Assembly: GCA_001430745.1 (NCBI GenBank)
Contig: KQ482063.1
Coordinates: 348,020-370,318 of the forward strand
From: Auxenochlorella pyrenoidosa
Taxonomy: Eukaryota > Chlorophyta > Trebouxiophyceae > Chlorellales > Chlorellaceae
Direction of reading: 5' to 3'
Length of the DNA stretch: 22,299 nucleotides
Below, in pieces: positions 1-10,200 of this stretch. Numbering within the stretch: the stretch's first letter is position 1; every line of letters begins with the position of its first letter. The position numbers and the translations under genes are program-made. The notes under the pieces were generated by a model. It was not told the DNA's origin, made no database searches, and worked only from the letters and a program-made list of their open reading frames with translations.

Positions 1-128
1 CGAGGGGCGGGTGGTTGGTGCGGAGGGGAGGGGAGGCACCAGCCGCAGCTTCTCCGTCTGCCAGACGCCTTTGGGTGTGGAAGAGGGGGTGGCGAGGAGG
101 GGCGGGCGGTTGGCGCGGAGGGGAGGGG
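1..128. repeat. Imperfect direct repeat, two G-rich copies about 94 bp apart
   Basis: A G-rich block at 1-33 (core ggcgg, gttgg, gcggaggggagggg) recurs at about 93-128 with a few substitutions. The intervening bases are not clearly repeated. On the minus strand this lies downstream of the last exon I can place for the left-edge gene, so it is probably intronic there. No coding signal was recognised in 1-327, which also holds a (tgg)n run near 222-241. Confidence 0.5.
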
Positions 129-327
129 GCTGGGTGCACGGGAGGCAGCGCCCTGGATGCGCGCCCGACCCTGCTCGACCGCCAGCTGAGCTGCCTGCCC
201 TCCGTGTGCGTGCGGATGTGATGGTGGTGGTGGTGGTGGTGCCAACAGCCGTTTGGCTTTACCGCCCTTATCCGCAGCAAGTGTGTGGGTGTGGGAGCGC
301 GCAGCGGCGGCACCCGGCGCCGCTCAC

Positions 328-1291
328 CCTCTGGCTCTGAGAACCAGTAGGACTGCGCCTCAGCGTCGACATCATCCAGGAACAGGGCCTCCTCGTAGGG
401 CAGCCCGATGGTGCGCTCCATGTCGCCCAGCTGCGGGCAGGTGGTGGTAGGGCCGCGGGCGACAGGGCGGCGGGGCGATGATTGCAGGCCGTCGGCGGCG
501 CATGAGGCACGGAAGACGCTGTGGGTGCCCCAGGCCGGGGGCGGGGCCACGGGGAGGGCGGCCGTACGGGGAGCGGCGCTCTGGCTAGGCCGGCGGGCGG
601 CAGCATGGCGGCAGGCCGTGGGCAAATTGTCATGGAACGGCTGTTTGCATGCAGCCGGCAGCCGAGGCGCAGGCTGTCCTCCCCTAGGACGAGCACAGCT
701 GCCAGCCCTGCCAACTCTGCTTTGCTGGGCGCAGCACCCACCTGCGGGTTGGGCAGCGGGTTCTCCGGGTCAACCGTCACCCAGCCGGCGTCGTTGGGGT
801 CGAGGTCCGTGCCCTTCAGCACGGCGGGGTCGTTGATTTCGCGCCGCTCGTTTGTGACACGCGCCGGCGCCGGTCCGCGCCGCCGGAGGTGCGCACGCGG
901 CGCGGCTGCTGCGGCTGGCGGTGCGGCGCCCGCCTGCTGCTGCGGGGGTGGCAACGGCTGGCTGATGCCTGCATGTGCGGAATGTGGCGGCCGCATGCAT
1001 CAGTGATGGCAGCACTTGGGGACAACAAGGAGAGGAAAACAGCAAGAGGTGAAGGCGGCGCTTCGTCGCGCTGCCGCCGACCCCACCACCACCAACAGAC
1101 CACCTCGCGCCCCGCTTGCATATGCCATGCACGCATTCTGCACTGATTAAATCCAGGCAAAACTTGCCTGCAGCCTGGCGGCCTGTCCAACACTGGCTGG
1201 GCAGGGGAGCGGGTGCCGGGCTGCGGTTCGCGGGCTGTCGGCCTGATGTGCTGGCCACCGCCATCACTGTCTGTGACGCCAGCAGCCGCAT
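328..1291 (-). CDS. Unrecognised protein with possible plastid-targeting leader (5' part, runs off the left edge)
   Basis: Three minus-strand exons fit in phase: 1291-1168, 968-742 and 430-328, giving 151 codons before a donor (GTGAGC) at 327; the rest lies outside the window. The first intron has a GC donor (AG|GCAAGT). The phase-1 exon end and the phase-1 acceptor at 968 match, which supports this unusual splice. Residues 1-80 are rich in Ala, Pro, Ser, Gln and Arg with few acidic residues, as in an algal plastid transit peptide. The conserved-looking part starts near residue 81 and is acidic: a segment with DPNDAGWVTVDPENPLPNP (about 98-116), then LPYEEALFLDDVDAEAQSYW (about 127-146). I do not recognise the family. 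Exon 2 and 3 boundaries are well supported; the first exon is less certain. The gene is divergently arranged with the KH-protein gene. Confidence 0.6.
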
Positions 1292-1757
1292 GGTGCCAGG
1301 CAAGCGCTTGGCCAGTGAGAGAGAGAGAGAGAGAGAGAGAGCAGCTCGTAGGCTGGGCAAGACGACCAATTATGATCGTGAGCGAGTGTCGTACGCTTCG
1401 AACACCAAGAACATGCCGTTTGGCTCTGGCTGAAGGCGACTGAAGTCGTGCTGGGCGTGGCGTGCTTGGCCGTCCTGGCCTAGACCAATGCCGGCCTTGC
1501 CGCCCGTGGCACTGCGGTGACACGATATCAACCGATATTTCAAGCGAAATTGAGGGGTCCAGCAAGCCGCAGAACAGCGCCAGCACCCTGTGAAGTGACC
1601 TTCCCAGAGATCGTCCTCCCCTGGACTCCCGGTGGTGCTGATATCTGCGCTCGGGACCTCAAACGCGCCTAGCTCGGGGAACTAGCCCCAGCACGGGCTT
1701 CCTGGAGTTGGGCTCGAGCCCAAGCCACGGCAGGGGGCTGGCAGACCCCAGGGGCGC
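1292..1757. promoter_or_regulatory. Divergent intergenic region between the left-edge gene and the KH-protein gene
   Basis: About 470 bases separate the two start codons on opposite strands, so both promoters and 5' leaders should lie here. The only distinct elements seen are a (GA)n run near 1316-1341, which is (CT)n just upstream of the minus-strand start, and a pair of gatat-containing words around 1522-1540. No convincing TATA box was found. Confidence 0.5.
1316..1341. repeat. (GA)n microsatellite
   Basis: About thirteen GA units in an uninterrupted run. It sits about 25 bases upstream of the proposed start codon of the minus-strand gene, where it reads as a CT tract in the leader or core promoter. 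Confidence 0.95.
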
Positions 1758-4700
1758 ATGGATTCGGACAACGAACCATCCACGGAAGCAATGGCGCAGG
1801 TGGGTACCTTGCTTGGGGTTCCTGGAGTGGCCTGGGCGCGGCGCCCGCAGCGAGCCCACCCCACCCCAATGCCCTCTCACCCCTGCAGAATGGCGCCCCA
1901 AGGAGCGAGGAGGAGGCGCCGGCCCTGCGGCTGCGGTTGCTGTGCCCCCAGGGCCTGGTGCCGGCGCTCATCGGCAAGGTGCGAGGCGGGAGGCGCCGGC
2001 GGCGCCCCCCGCCGCTTAACCCCTGCCTCTGCCCTGCCTTGCTTCCTGGTGCTTTGTGCCCGGGCCCCATACATCCCCACTTAGCCCAGAAGCCTGCCCC
2101 TGCTGTGTCGCAGAAAGGGGACAACATTAAGCGCATTCGGAGGGACACTGGCACCGCAATCTCAGTGGCAGAGCCTGTGCATGGCTGCGACGAGCGGGTT
2201 GTGCACATCACCGGCGAAAGGTGGGCGCTGCGCATGCGCTGCCCCCGCGTCGCGACGCTGCATGCAGGCAGAGTGCCTGTGGGCACGGCGCGGCGCCTGA
2301 CAGGCGCTGGAGCGCAGCGCGGCTGGTGCAGCCGCCGCAGCATGTCACGCTGGGTGCTTGCTGCCCCTGGCAGGCCCTTGCTACCCGCTGTATACACCAT
2401 GTCAACTGTCCCCCGCCTGCCCGCCCGCCTGCCTGCTGTGCAGCTTGGATGACGGCGAGTCGTCGTCCGCAGCCGACGCTCTGGTGGCGGTGTTTGAATC
2501 CATCTGCCTGGCGCAGCAGGCGGCGCGGGGCGGGGAGGGCTCCGTGAGCGCGGCCACGGCCTCGGCGCCCTCCCCGCAGCTGCCCTCGCCGCCGAGCGAG
2601 GAGATGGGCAGCGCCAGCGGCTCGTTGGGCGCACCCTCCATGGCCGACGCCGGCTCCGGCGCCGCGTCCTCCTCGGCTTCCACCGCGGGAGAGCACGTCG
2701 CCGGCCTGGGCGGTAGCTCCTCGGGTCCCGCCTCTGTGGCAGCCAGCACCCAGAGCCTGCGGCCGGTGGAGGCGCGGCTGCTGGTGGACTCTGCACTGGT
2801 GGGGTACCTTGTCGGGCGCGGCGGCGGCACGATCAAGGACACGATGGCGCGCTCCGGCGCCGGCGTGCGCGTGCTGCCCAAGCCGGAGCTGCCGCCGTGC
2901 GCGTGCGTGGGCGACGAGGTGGTACGAGTGTGCGGGTCGGCGGGCGCGGTGGGCGCCGCGCTGCGCCTGCTGGCCGGCCAGATCAAGGCGCACCCGCTGC
3001 GCCTGGGCAGCCTGCCGTACGCGGCGCCGGGCAGCGGCCACGCGCCGCCGCTCATGCTGGCCCAGGCCACCCACGCCGACCTGGCCTACATGCACCCCTC
3101 GTTGGGCGGCTACTTTGCGCACGCTGCCGCCGCCCCCGGGGCGGGCGGCATGGTGGGCGCCCCCGTGGGCTCCGCCGGAGGCTTTGGCAGCACCCAAGTG
3201 GAGGTCACGTTCCGCCTGCTGGCGCCCACCAGCCGCACGGGCAACATCATCGGAAAGGGCGGCGAGCACGTGCGGCGGGTGCGGCAGGAGACGGGCGCGC
3301 GCATCAAGGTGGGTGCTGGCCCAGCCGCTAGCCGTCGGGTTTCGGGCTCTGACCAGCTGGGGCCAGCTGCCTGCTGGGCAGGCAGGAGGCTGCTGGGTTT
3401 TGAGGGGGGGCTTCCAAGCGCGTGCTTCCTTCGTGCGCCATGCGGCCTGAACACGGCCTGTGCTGCCAGCAGCCCAAGCGCCAGCTGCACATGTGCGCAG
3501 GCGGCGACGCCGTTGTATCAGCCTCCTTTGCTGTGGCATGGCTGCCACCCTGCATTGGGACCCTCCACCCGCGCGCCGCGCCCTTGCTCAAGTGCTGGCG
3601 CCCCGGTCCCCTGCGCATGTGCAAGCCTCCTGCCCGCGACCTTCTGCAACCCCTTCCGTCTCTCTTGTTCTCGTCCTGTGCTGCCCCCAGGTGTACGACC
3701 CCGCCCCCGGCAGCGAGGAGCGCGTGGTGGCGCTCACCTCAATTGAGGATGCGCTCAGCCCCTACTGCGCTGCCCAGGACGCGCTCATTCGCTGCGTCAT
3801 CGCGCTCACGGCAGGCAAGCGCTCGGCCACTCTGCCCTGGCATGCGCCAGTCGTCAATGCCCCACCCTGATTGGGCTGGACCATGCCCCGCCTGCTTTGC
3901 CACACCTTGGCTGTTGGCCCCTGGCCTAGGCCACCAGTGCCAGCTTTCCCTGCGCCTGCTCCTCCCGGGTTGCTAGCCGGGACATCGGCTTACCTGGCCC
4001 TGCCCTGCCACCTCCACCCCTCGCCTGCCCGCAGACGACGCTTCGGCAGCGTCGCACCGCGTGCGGCTGCTCACCGCGCAGCCCAGCGTGGGCATGGTGC
4101 TGGGCAAGCGCGGCGCCACGGTCAGCCAGCTGCGGCAGGAGACGGGGGCGGCCATCAAGGTGTTGCCCTGTGAGGCTGTCCCCCCTGCCTATGGCGGCGG
4201 CCTGGGGTCGGACGACTCCGAGGCCGAGCTGGGCAGCATCAGCAGCGGCGGCGGCGGCATGAGCAGCGGCAGCTGCGGGGCAGCTGTCGAGGAGGTGATC
4301 CAGGTGGAGGGCAGCGTGCAGCAGTGCGTGGCGGCGCTCCGCGGCGTGGCCACGCTGCTGCGCGGCTGGCAGATACGCCGCCTGATGGCGCTGCAGCAGC
4401 AGCACCAGCAGCAGTACGGCGGCGGCGTGGGCGCGGTGGCGGCGGCCACGGCGATGCAGCTGCCGCTGCCGCCCATGCCCATGTCCCCCACAGCGGCCAA
4501 CTCAAGCGGCATGATGGCCCCGGGGTCGCCAGGTGCGGCTTGCTTGGGCCAGAGCCATTCAAACGGGGGCACAGGGGTCCGGGGCCAGCAGGAAAGCAGG
4601 CCTGGAAGAGCAGGGCGGTCGCCGAGGGCAGCGCCCGGATGCAGCACTGCATCCCTCGCACGCTGCGCTCACGCTGCCATGCCTGCCTGCAAGCCGCCTC

Positions 4701-5968
4701 AAGCATTTCCAGGGTGCAGGGCGCGGGGGCTGCACCCTGGTGTCGCCGAGCCCTGCTGCCCCATGATGCACCCCCCGTCACGCACGGCTCCCTCCCCCCT
4801 CCCTGGCCTGGCCTGCCCGCAGGCGTGCTGGGGGTGCAGCTGCCCTCCTCGCTGGGCTCCCCCATGCAGCCCTCCTACATGGTGATGTCCAGCCTGCAGC
4901 TGCCGCCCGGGGCGGTGATGGGCACACCGCCGCCGCAGCCGGCGTCGCCGGCGCAGCAGCCGCGCCCGCTGCAGTACGTGTACCACCTGGACCATGCGCA
5001 GGTGGGTGCTGGCCTGGTCAAACCCCGGTCAAACTTCGGTCAAACCTTGGTCAACGCTCGCTGATGTCCAGTTTGACTGGATCATGACCCGTCTGGTCTG
5101 GCGCCATCCTGGCGCTGGTGCTGCCTGCCGAGACCACTTGGCAGCCGGCCCACGCGCCCAGCTGCTTTGAGTTTCCCCCCATGCGGCGCCCTCAGCGCCT
5201 CGCTGTCCCCTGCCTGAAACCCTCTCCAGGTGGGAGCCGTGCTCGGCAAGGGCGGCGCGCACATCGCGCAGATCCGGCAGATGAGCGGCGCCCGAGTGCA
5301 GCTGCAGGGGGTGAGTGCGCCTCACCCCGCCGCTGCGCCTTTTGTTGGGGAGTCGATGGGACCACGGGATGCAGTGGGTGCTGCCCAGCTCGGCTGTACA
5401 GCGAGCACCAGCAGCAGCTGTCGCTCGCCAGCCTGCCTGCCCGCCTTGCCTGCCTGCCTTGCCTGCCTGCCGGTTGTGTGTTCGCCAACGTGAGGGGTGC
5501 ACAACGCGCCCACGCGCCTTGTCCCGCCCTCCCTCCTCCCACACGGCACCACATCCTGCCGTCCCTCATGCACCACTTCACCCCCTCCCGCGCCCCTCTC
5601 CTGGCGCGCAGGAGAGCGAGGACGGCGGCCGTGTGCTGGTGGTCGCCGGCCAGCCAGACCAGTGCAACACCGCGCACTCCATGGCCAACGCATTCCTCAG
5701 TGAGGGGGGGCGGCGGGTTGGGTGGGGAAGGGAGCAGGACTGCAGGGCGCCATGGGCCAGCCGCAAGGGAAGGGAGGCGGGCTCCATGACAGGGCAGGCC
5801 AGCCGCCGCGGCACCTGCCGGCTCCCCTGCTTGCGCCGCCCAGCGGCGTGCCGGCCCGCTAGCTGACTGGCCGGCGCATGATCCGCCTGCTGTGCCTGCT
5901 GTTCCCTCCCCCGTGCGGCAGGCATGGGCCACTGCGAGCCTGCCTACCCAGAGCCCATGATGGGCTGA
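1758..5968 (+). CDS. RNA-binding protein with five KH domains (HEN4/RCF3/PCBP-like)
   Basis: Ten exons join in phase to 706 residues: 1758-1799, 1889-1978, 2114-2220, 2444-3308, 3691-3814, 4035-4532, 4823-5001, 5230-5310, 5612-5699 and 5922-5968 (TGA). Five KH domains are marked by GXXG loops: GKKG 43-46 (interrupted by intron 2), GRGG 204-207, GKGG 350-353, GKRG 433-436 and GKGG 641-644. Linkers are Ser/Gly/Ala-rich (about 100-185) and Gln/Pro-rich (about 505-625). Five KH modules in this spacing recall plant HEN4/RCF3/FLK proteins and the poly(C)-binding PCBP group, which bind C-rich single-stranded RNA to control splicing, stability or 3' processing. The exon 5/6 junction uses a GC donor (AG|GCAAGC); both sides are phase 1 and no GT alternative keeps the frame. 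The start is the first ATG of the open exon and has an acidic N-terminus. The exact RNA target is unknown. Confidence 0.93.
5016..5056. repeat. Four 11-bp direct repeats of GGTCAAAC type
   Basis: GGTCAA occurs at 5016, 5027, 5038 and 5049, exactly 11 bp apart, just inside intron 7 of the KH-protein gene. The reverse strand reads TTGACC, which matches the W-box core bound by WRKY factors. A short inverted repeat (TCCAGT, 3-nt loop, ACTGGA) lies just downstream near 5067-5081. Confidence 0.85.
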
Positions 5969-6134
5969 ACCCAACCAGCCGTCGCCCGCCATTTGATTGC
6001 ACACCTTGCGGCATGGCGGCGCAGCGACCCACAACACAACCGCCCCCCCCCACCCACCACCACCACCCTTTGCATTTTAGATCTCTCCCGATTCATGGAT
6101 CTGCCCCGATCCAAACATGTTGTTCCTTGCCCTC

Positions 6135-6151
6135 CCCCCCCCCCCCCCCCC
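6135..6151 (+). repeat. Poly(C) tract in the 3' region of the KH-protein gene
   Basis: A run of about seventeen C residues follows a CCCT stretch. A second C-rich run lies near 6043-6055 and is followed by (CAC)n. Both are on the sense strand of the upstream KH-protein gene. Confidence 0.9.
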
Positions 6152-6985
6152 GGCGCTGCGCACTGCCGCCTGTACAGAGCACTACGCCCAGGCGCCGCTG
6201 CGCCCGCCTCGCCCGACCTGCATATATAGAGGCCCTGTAGAGGCGCGGCCGCCACCTCGCCAGCCCCGCCCTGACCGAGATGCCACACCACAGCTCCCGC
6301 TCCCTGCACCTGCACTGGACCACCTGGCACCTCCCCTGTGGGAGCCAGGCCCTGGACGGCCCCAGGAGTTCCATGCAGTTGGCCCCCACACTTGGCTGAG
6401 CCGCCTACCCGCCTAGGCTCTTCCATCTGGGCACCCCGGTTCCACCCCTACCCACCCACCCTCCCCCGGACCTGACGTGTCCACACCTCTCCCCTGCCTG
6501 ACTAACCCTGCTCTGTTGTGGAGCTCGTCGCTGCGCTCTTCCTGCCGTCAGCATTGCCTCTCTTGCTCCAACCCTCCCTGCCAGCCACCACGGCTCCTCT
6601 GTACAGCTCTTCCGCCCACTAGCTCAGCCCGATACCGCGCTTCCCACTCCTGCACAGCCTTCCTCCTTCCATAGTCTTGCCACACTCCTCAGTATGGTGC
6701 TCGCTTCGCTTTTCGTGGCTGGCCACGACTCGCCGCGCCACAGGCGGCCCCCCAGGCCTCCCCGCCACTGAACCCTACTGCTCTCAAACGAAAACAACTG
6801 CCGCCGTCCAGATCTTTGAATTTTGCACCAAATGGCCTGTCGATGCGCTTTACTGATACCTGGTCCATCGCCTGCTGCCTGACCTCTCCTGACTCCTCGT
6901 GCAGACTGCTTGGGCGGGCTCGGCGCTGCCCGACCCCGGCACCATTGTGTTACTTCTTTCCGGGCCCGTGCCGACGCTGCCACAC

Positions 6986-6990
6986 TGTAA
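6986..6990 (+). terminator. TGTAA polyadenylation motif (KH-protein gene)
   Basis: TGTAA is the usual chlorophyte poly(A) signal. This copy is the plausible end of the KH-protein transcript and would imply a 3' UTR of about 1 kb. It is followed by a second near-match, TGTAT, seven bases on. Confidence 0.5.
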
Positions 6991-7299
6991 CACTGTATTT
7001 GGCACTCGTTAGCTAGGCCTCCCTAGCAAGAGGATCTCTGAAGCTAGGGTCCACAGTCACTTCTGCAGCACGGCACAGCTCGCGGCCTGTCGCGGCATCT
7101 AGCTGGGAACAGTACCAGTGAGATCCCCTGCAAGCAAAGGTCTTTCTTAAGAGCCAATGGCCCCTGATCGGGGCGCAGTTTTGTGCGCTGTACTCTCCTT
7201 TAGGCTTCCCGCCCTGCCGTCCTCCTGCCCTCGTGGCCGCCAGTCTCCGACTAGCTGAGGCAGCTGCCATCCTCCCATTGGCATTCCGAGCAAGTTGGT

Positions 7300-10200
7300 A
7301 TGGCGCCTCGGGTGGCGGCAGCCACTCTGGTGGCCTTGTTGCTGCTTGCCGCCTTTGCGTCGGGCAGGAGGCTTGTAGAAGAGGCCAGCGTGCAGCTGGG
7401 ACCCTGCACACCGCACCAAGTGAGCAGTATGCGTGCGCGAGCGCCCGCAAGCGCTCTAGGTTTGAGTGGCATGTGTCGCAGAGCTTCTGGGGCAGAGCCA
7501 CCTTGCTGCCTTGCTCCTGCTGCCTGGATATGAACTGCCAACCTTGGAGACAGTATGTCGATCATCCGGGCTGGATCCCTGCAGCCGTCCTCCCGGCCCA
7601 CCCAGCTGACCGCCGCCGCTGCCGCCCTGGCAACCGCCCACCCCTGCAGCTGCACATCAGTCTGACGGGCAACCCCTCTGAGCTGCGCGTGTCTTGGAAG
7701 ACGCGCTCTGGCAGGTGAGCGAGCCCTGGGTTCCTGCACCTGGCCCTCCCAGTGAGAGGTGCTGGCTGGGCATCCCCTGAGCACCCAAATCTGTCGGGTG
7801 CTCATCACCGCCCTCACACCGCGCGCTCCCTCACCACCTGCAGCTGCCCATCGGCCGTCACCCTGGGCCCCGCAGAGGCGCTGTTGCAGCACCCACCGGA
7901 CCCGGCGCTGCTGCGCTCGCACCATGGCAGCCAGCACAGCTACAGCTCGGACGACATGTGTGCTGCGCCGGCGCGGCACTATGGCTTTGGGCCCACCTAT
8001 CTGCACACGGCGGTCCTGACCGGCCTGCAGCCGCGACAGCGCTACTTCTACCAGGTGAGAATTGGCAGCAGGGAAATGCAGGGGTTCTTGGTTGCAGTGA
8101 GTTCTGGGTGGGGTGGGGTTGAGGCTGTTGAGCGTGTGGAGTGAGCTAGGGTTGCAGCAGGGGCCACGCACATCAGGTGCCGGCTGCAGTTGGCACAGCT
8201 GCACAGCAAAAGCTGCCATCGCATGCGTCGCCCCGCTGCTCGGATCCATGCCGCTCTGCCGCTGTGCCGTTGTTATGGGTGCAGCCTGCCGGCCCGACCT
8301 GCCCGGCCCGCACGCGTTTGATTTCAGTGCCGTTATAATTTTGCAAGTGCAACAACCGTGATTGTGTGCAACAATTGTGACGACTGGCATCGACCGTGCC
8401 GCCCCTCTCGCCTGCAGGTCGAGGGCGGCCAGCCGGTGGAGTTCACGGCCCCCGTGCCCGCCGGCCCCCGCCACTCCTTCCGCTTCCTCGTGTTTGGCGA
8501 CATGGGGGAGTCGGGCCACCGCGCTGCCAAGTCGCCGGGGTGAGCCAGCAGGGGCGCCACTGAGGAAGCGCTCCCTGCCTGTTGCTGGGCGGCTGGCCGC
8601 CCCATCAGATCCTGGCCTCTGAGGGCCCTGGCCAGCGATGCCGGGCTTGCTGGCTCAGCCGACCTGGTACCCAGAGACCCCCCCCCCCACCCCACCCCCA
8701 CCCCCACCCCCACACACCACCCCCCTCCAGGGCGGCCCGCACCGTGGAGATGCTGGCCCAGGAGCAGGCCGACGGCGCCGAGCTGGTGCTGCACATTGGG
8801 GACATCAGCTATGCAAATGGCGATGACGAGGTGGGGAGGGCCAGCTGCCATTTTTTCCTTGTTTGTACTCGTGCTGCACATCGGGGACATCGGCTACGCC
8901 CATGGGGACGACGAGGTGGGGAGACAGCTGCCAAATTTGTCTTGTTTGTACAACAGCTGCCTCCCCCAGCGCTGCGCCTGTGCCTGCCTCACCCCACTCG
9001 CTGCTGCCCATGCAGATCTGGGACGCGTTCATGGATTCCATCGAGCCCTTTGCCTGCCGCATCCCCTACATGGTGGGCACAGGCAACCACGAGTACGATT
9101 ACCAGCGTGAGTGCTCGCCTGTATTGCTTTGTTATCGTATTTTATATTTGCATGTATTGTTTTTTGTTTGTATTTTATATGACGTCAATATTCAGGGCCC
9201 TTGTGCTGCTGGCCATGCTGCCCGGCCTCCCACCCATGGCGTGCGCATGCTCCAGCTGGGAGTTGCTGCATGAGCCACAGGGAGGGCACCCAGCGCGGGC
9301 CCTCCCTCCCTCGCCGCTGCCCACCGGCTTGGCTGCTGCGCGTGCATCGCTTGCGGTCGGTGGGCACGGCGACCACGGCGGGTCGCGGCTGCCTCCCGCA
9401 GCGCTGCACGGGGCAGCTGCCCGCTCTCCGCTCCCCGCTTTCCTGTCTTGCAATCGGCTCCCCGCGTGGGAGGGCTGCCGCTCGCTGCCGCTCACAAGCC
9501 CAAGGCGCCGCTGCTGCGCGCTCTGCAGGGTCGGGCTATGAAGGGGAGGAGGCATGGCATGAGGACCCGTCTGGAGAAACCTCTGGCTTCCACCCCAGCT
9601 GGGGCAACTATGGTGCGGGCGGTGCGGGGCCGGCACAGAACACGATGCTGTATTGGTGCGCACAGAGCACCAGAGGATGTTGATGCGCTGCCCCTGCGGG
9701 CAGGCACGGTTCGCATCGAGGGTGCGCTGCCGCTCGTAGGGGGTTGCTCAGCAAGCACTCACCCCGCCCCAACCCCTGGCCTGGCCCAACCATACCCTAC
9801 CACCCCACCCCTCCCTCCACCCCGACAACGAGCAGGCAACGACTCTGGCGGCGAGTGCGGCGTGCAGCTGAGCAAGCGCTTCCAGATGCCTGACGTGTCA
9901 GACCTGGGATACTGGTCCCGCAACCTCACGGCCGGCGTGGCAGACGCGCTGGCGGCCCATGCGGCAAACAGCAGCAGCAGGATCGGCGGCAGCAGGAATG
10001 GCCGGCAGGGGAACCCCACGCTGGGTCCAGACGCCGCCGCGTTCCTGCAGCGCGCGGCAGCGGCAGCAACGGCGGCGCAGCAGGCGCCGCTGCCCGGCTC
10101 TGACATGGCAGCGGCAGCGTCGGCAGCAGGAGCGTCGGCAGCGGGAGCGGCGGCGGTGGGCACGTCGGCTGGGGCGGCGGTGGCGGCCCCCAACGCGCTG

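Larger units (their letters stand above)
5969..7299 (+). other. 3' region of the KH-protein gene plus leader/promoter of the phosphatase gene
   Basis: No coding exon is recognised in these 1.3 kb; open frames here are proline- and leucine-rich without family motifs. The stretch is strongly pyrimidine-rich on the plus strand up to about 6950, as expected of a long chlorophyte 3' UTR, and ends near a TGTAA at 6986. It also holds a poly(C) run near 6135-6151 and a TATATA word near 6232. The last 300 bases presumably hold the phosphatase promoter and 5' UTR. Confidence 0.5.

Noticed and set aside
2208..3548. 446-residue open frame on the minus strand opposite the KH gene
   Set aside because: It is the antisense shadow of the long GC-rich exon 4; composition is Arg/Ala/Gly-rich with no family motif, while the plus strand codes two KH domains.
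5420..5473. GCCTGCCTGCC-type repeats in KH-gene intron 8
   Set aside because: This is ordinary simple pyrimidine/CTG-rich intron sequence that recurs throughout the window, with no distinct structure.
7251..8519. 422-residue minus-strand open frame
   Set aside because: It is antisense to phosphatase exons 1-4 and their introns; the plus strand carries the conserved motifs.
8839..8915. Copy 2 of the phosphatase motif as a simple mutually exclusive exon
   Set aside because: The AG sites at 8837-8838 and 8843-8844 both require a different incoming phase from the one exon 4 supplies. Only the weak AG at 8829-8830 fits.
9529..9655. Longer phosphatase exon 7 ending at the GT at 9656
   Set aside because: The donor at 9613 restores the family motif WGNYGNDSGGECGV in phase with the next exon; the later donor breaks the frame.
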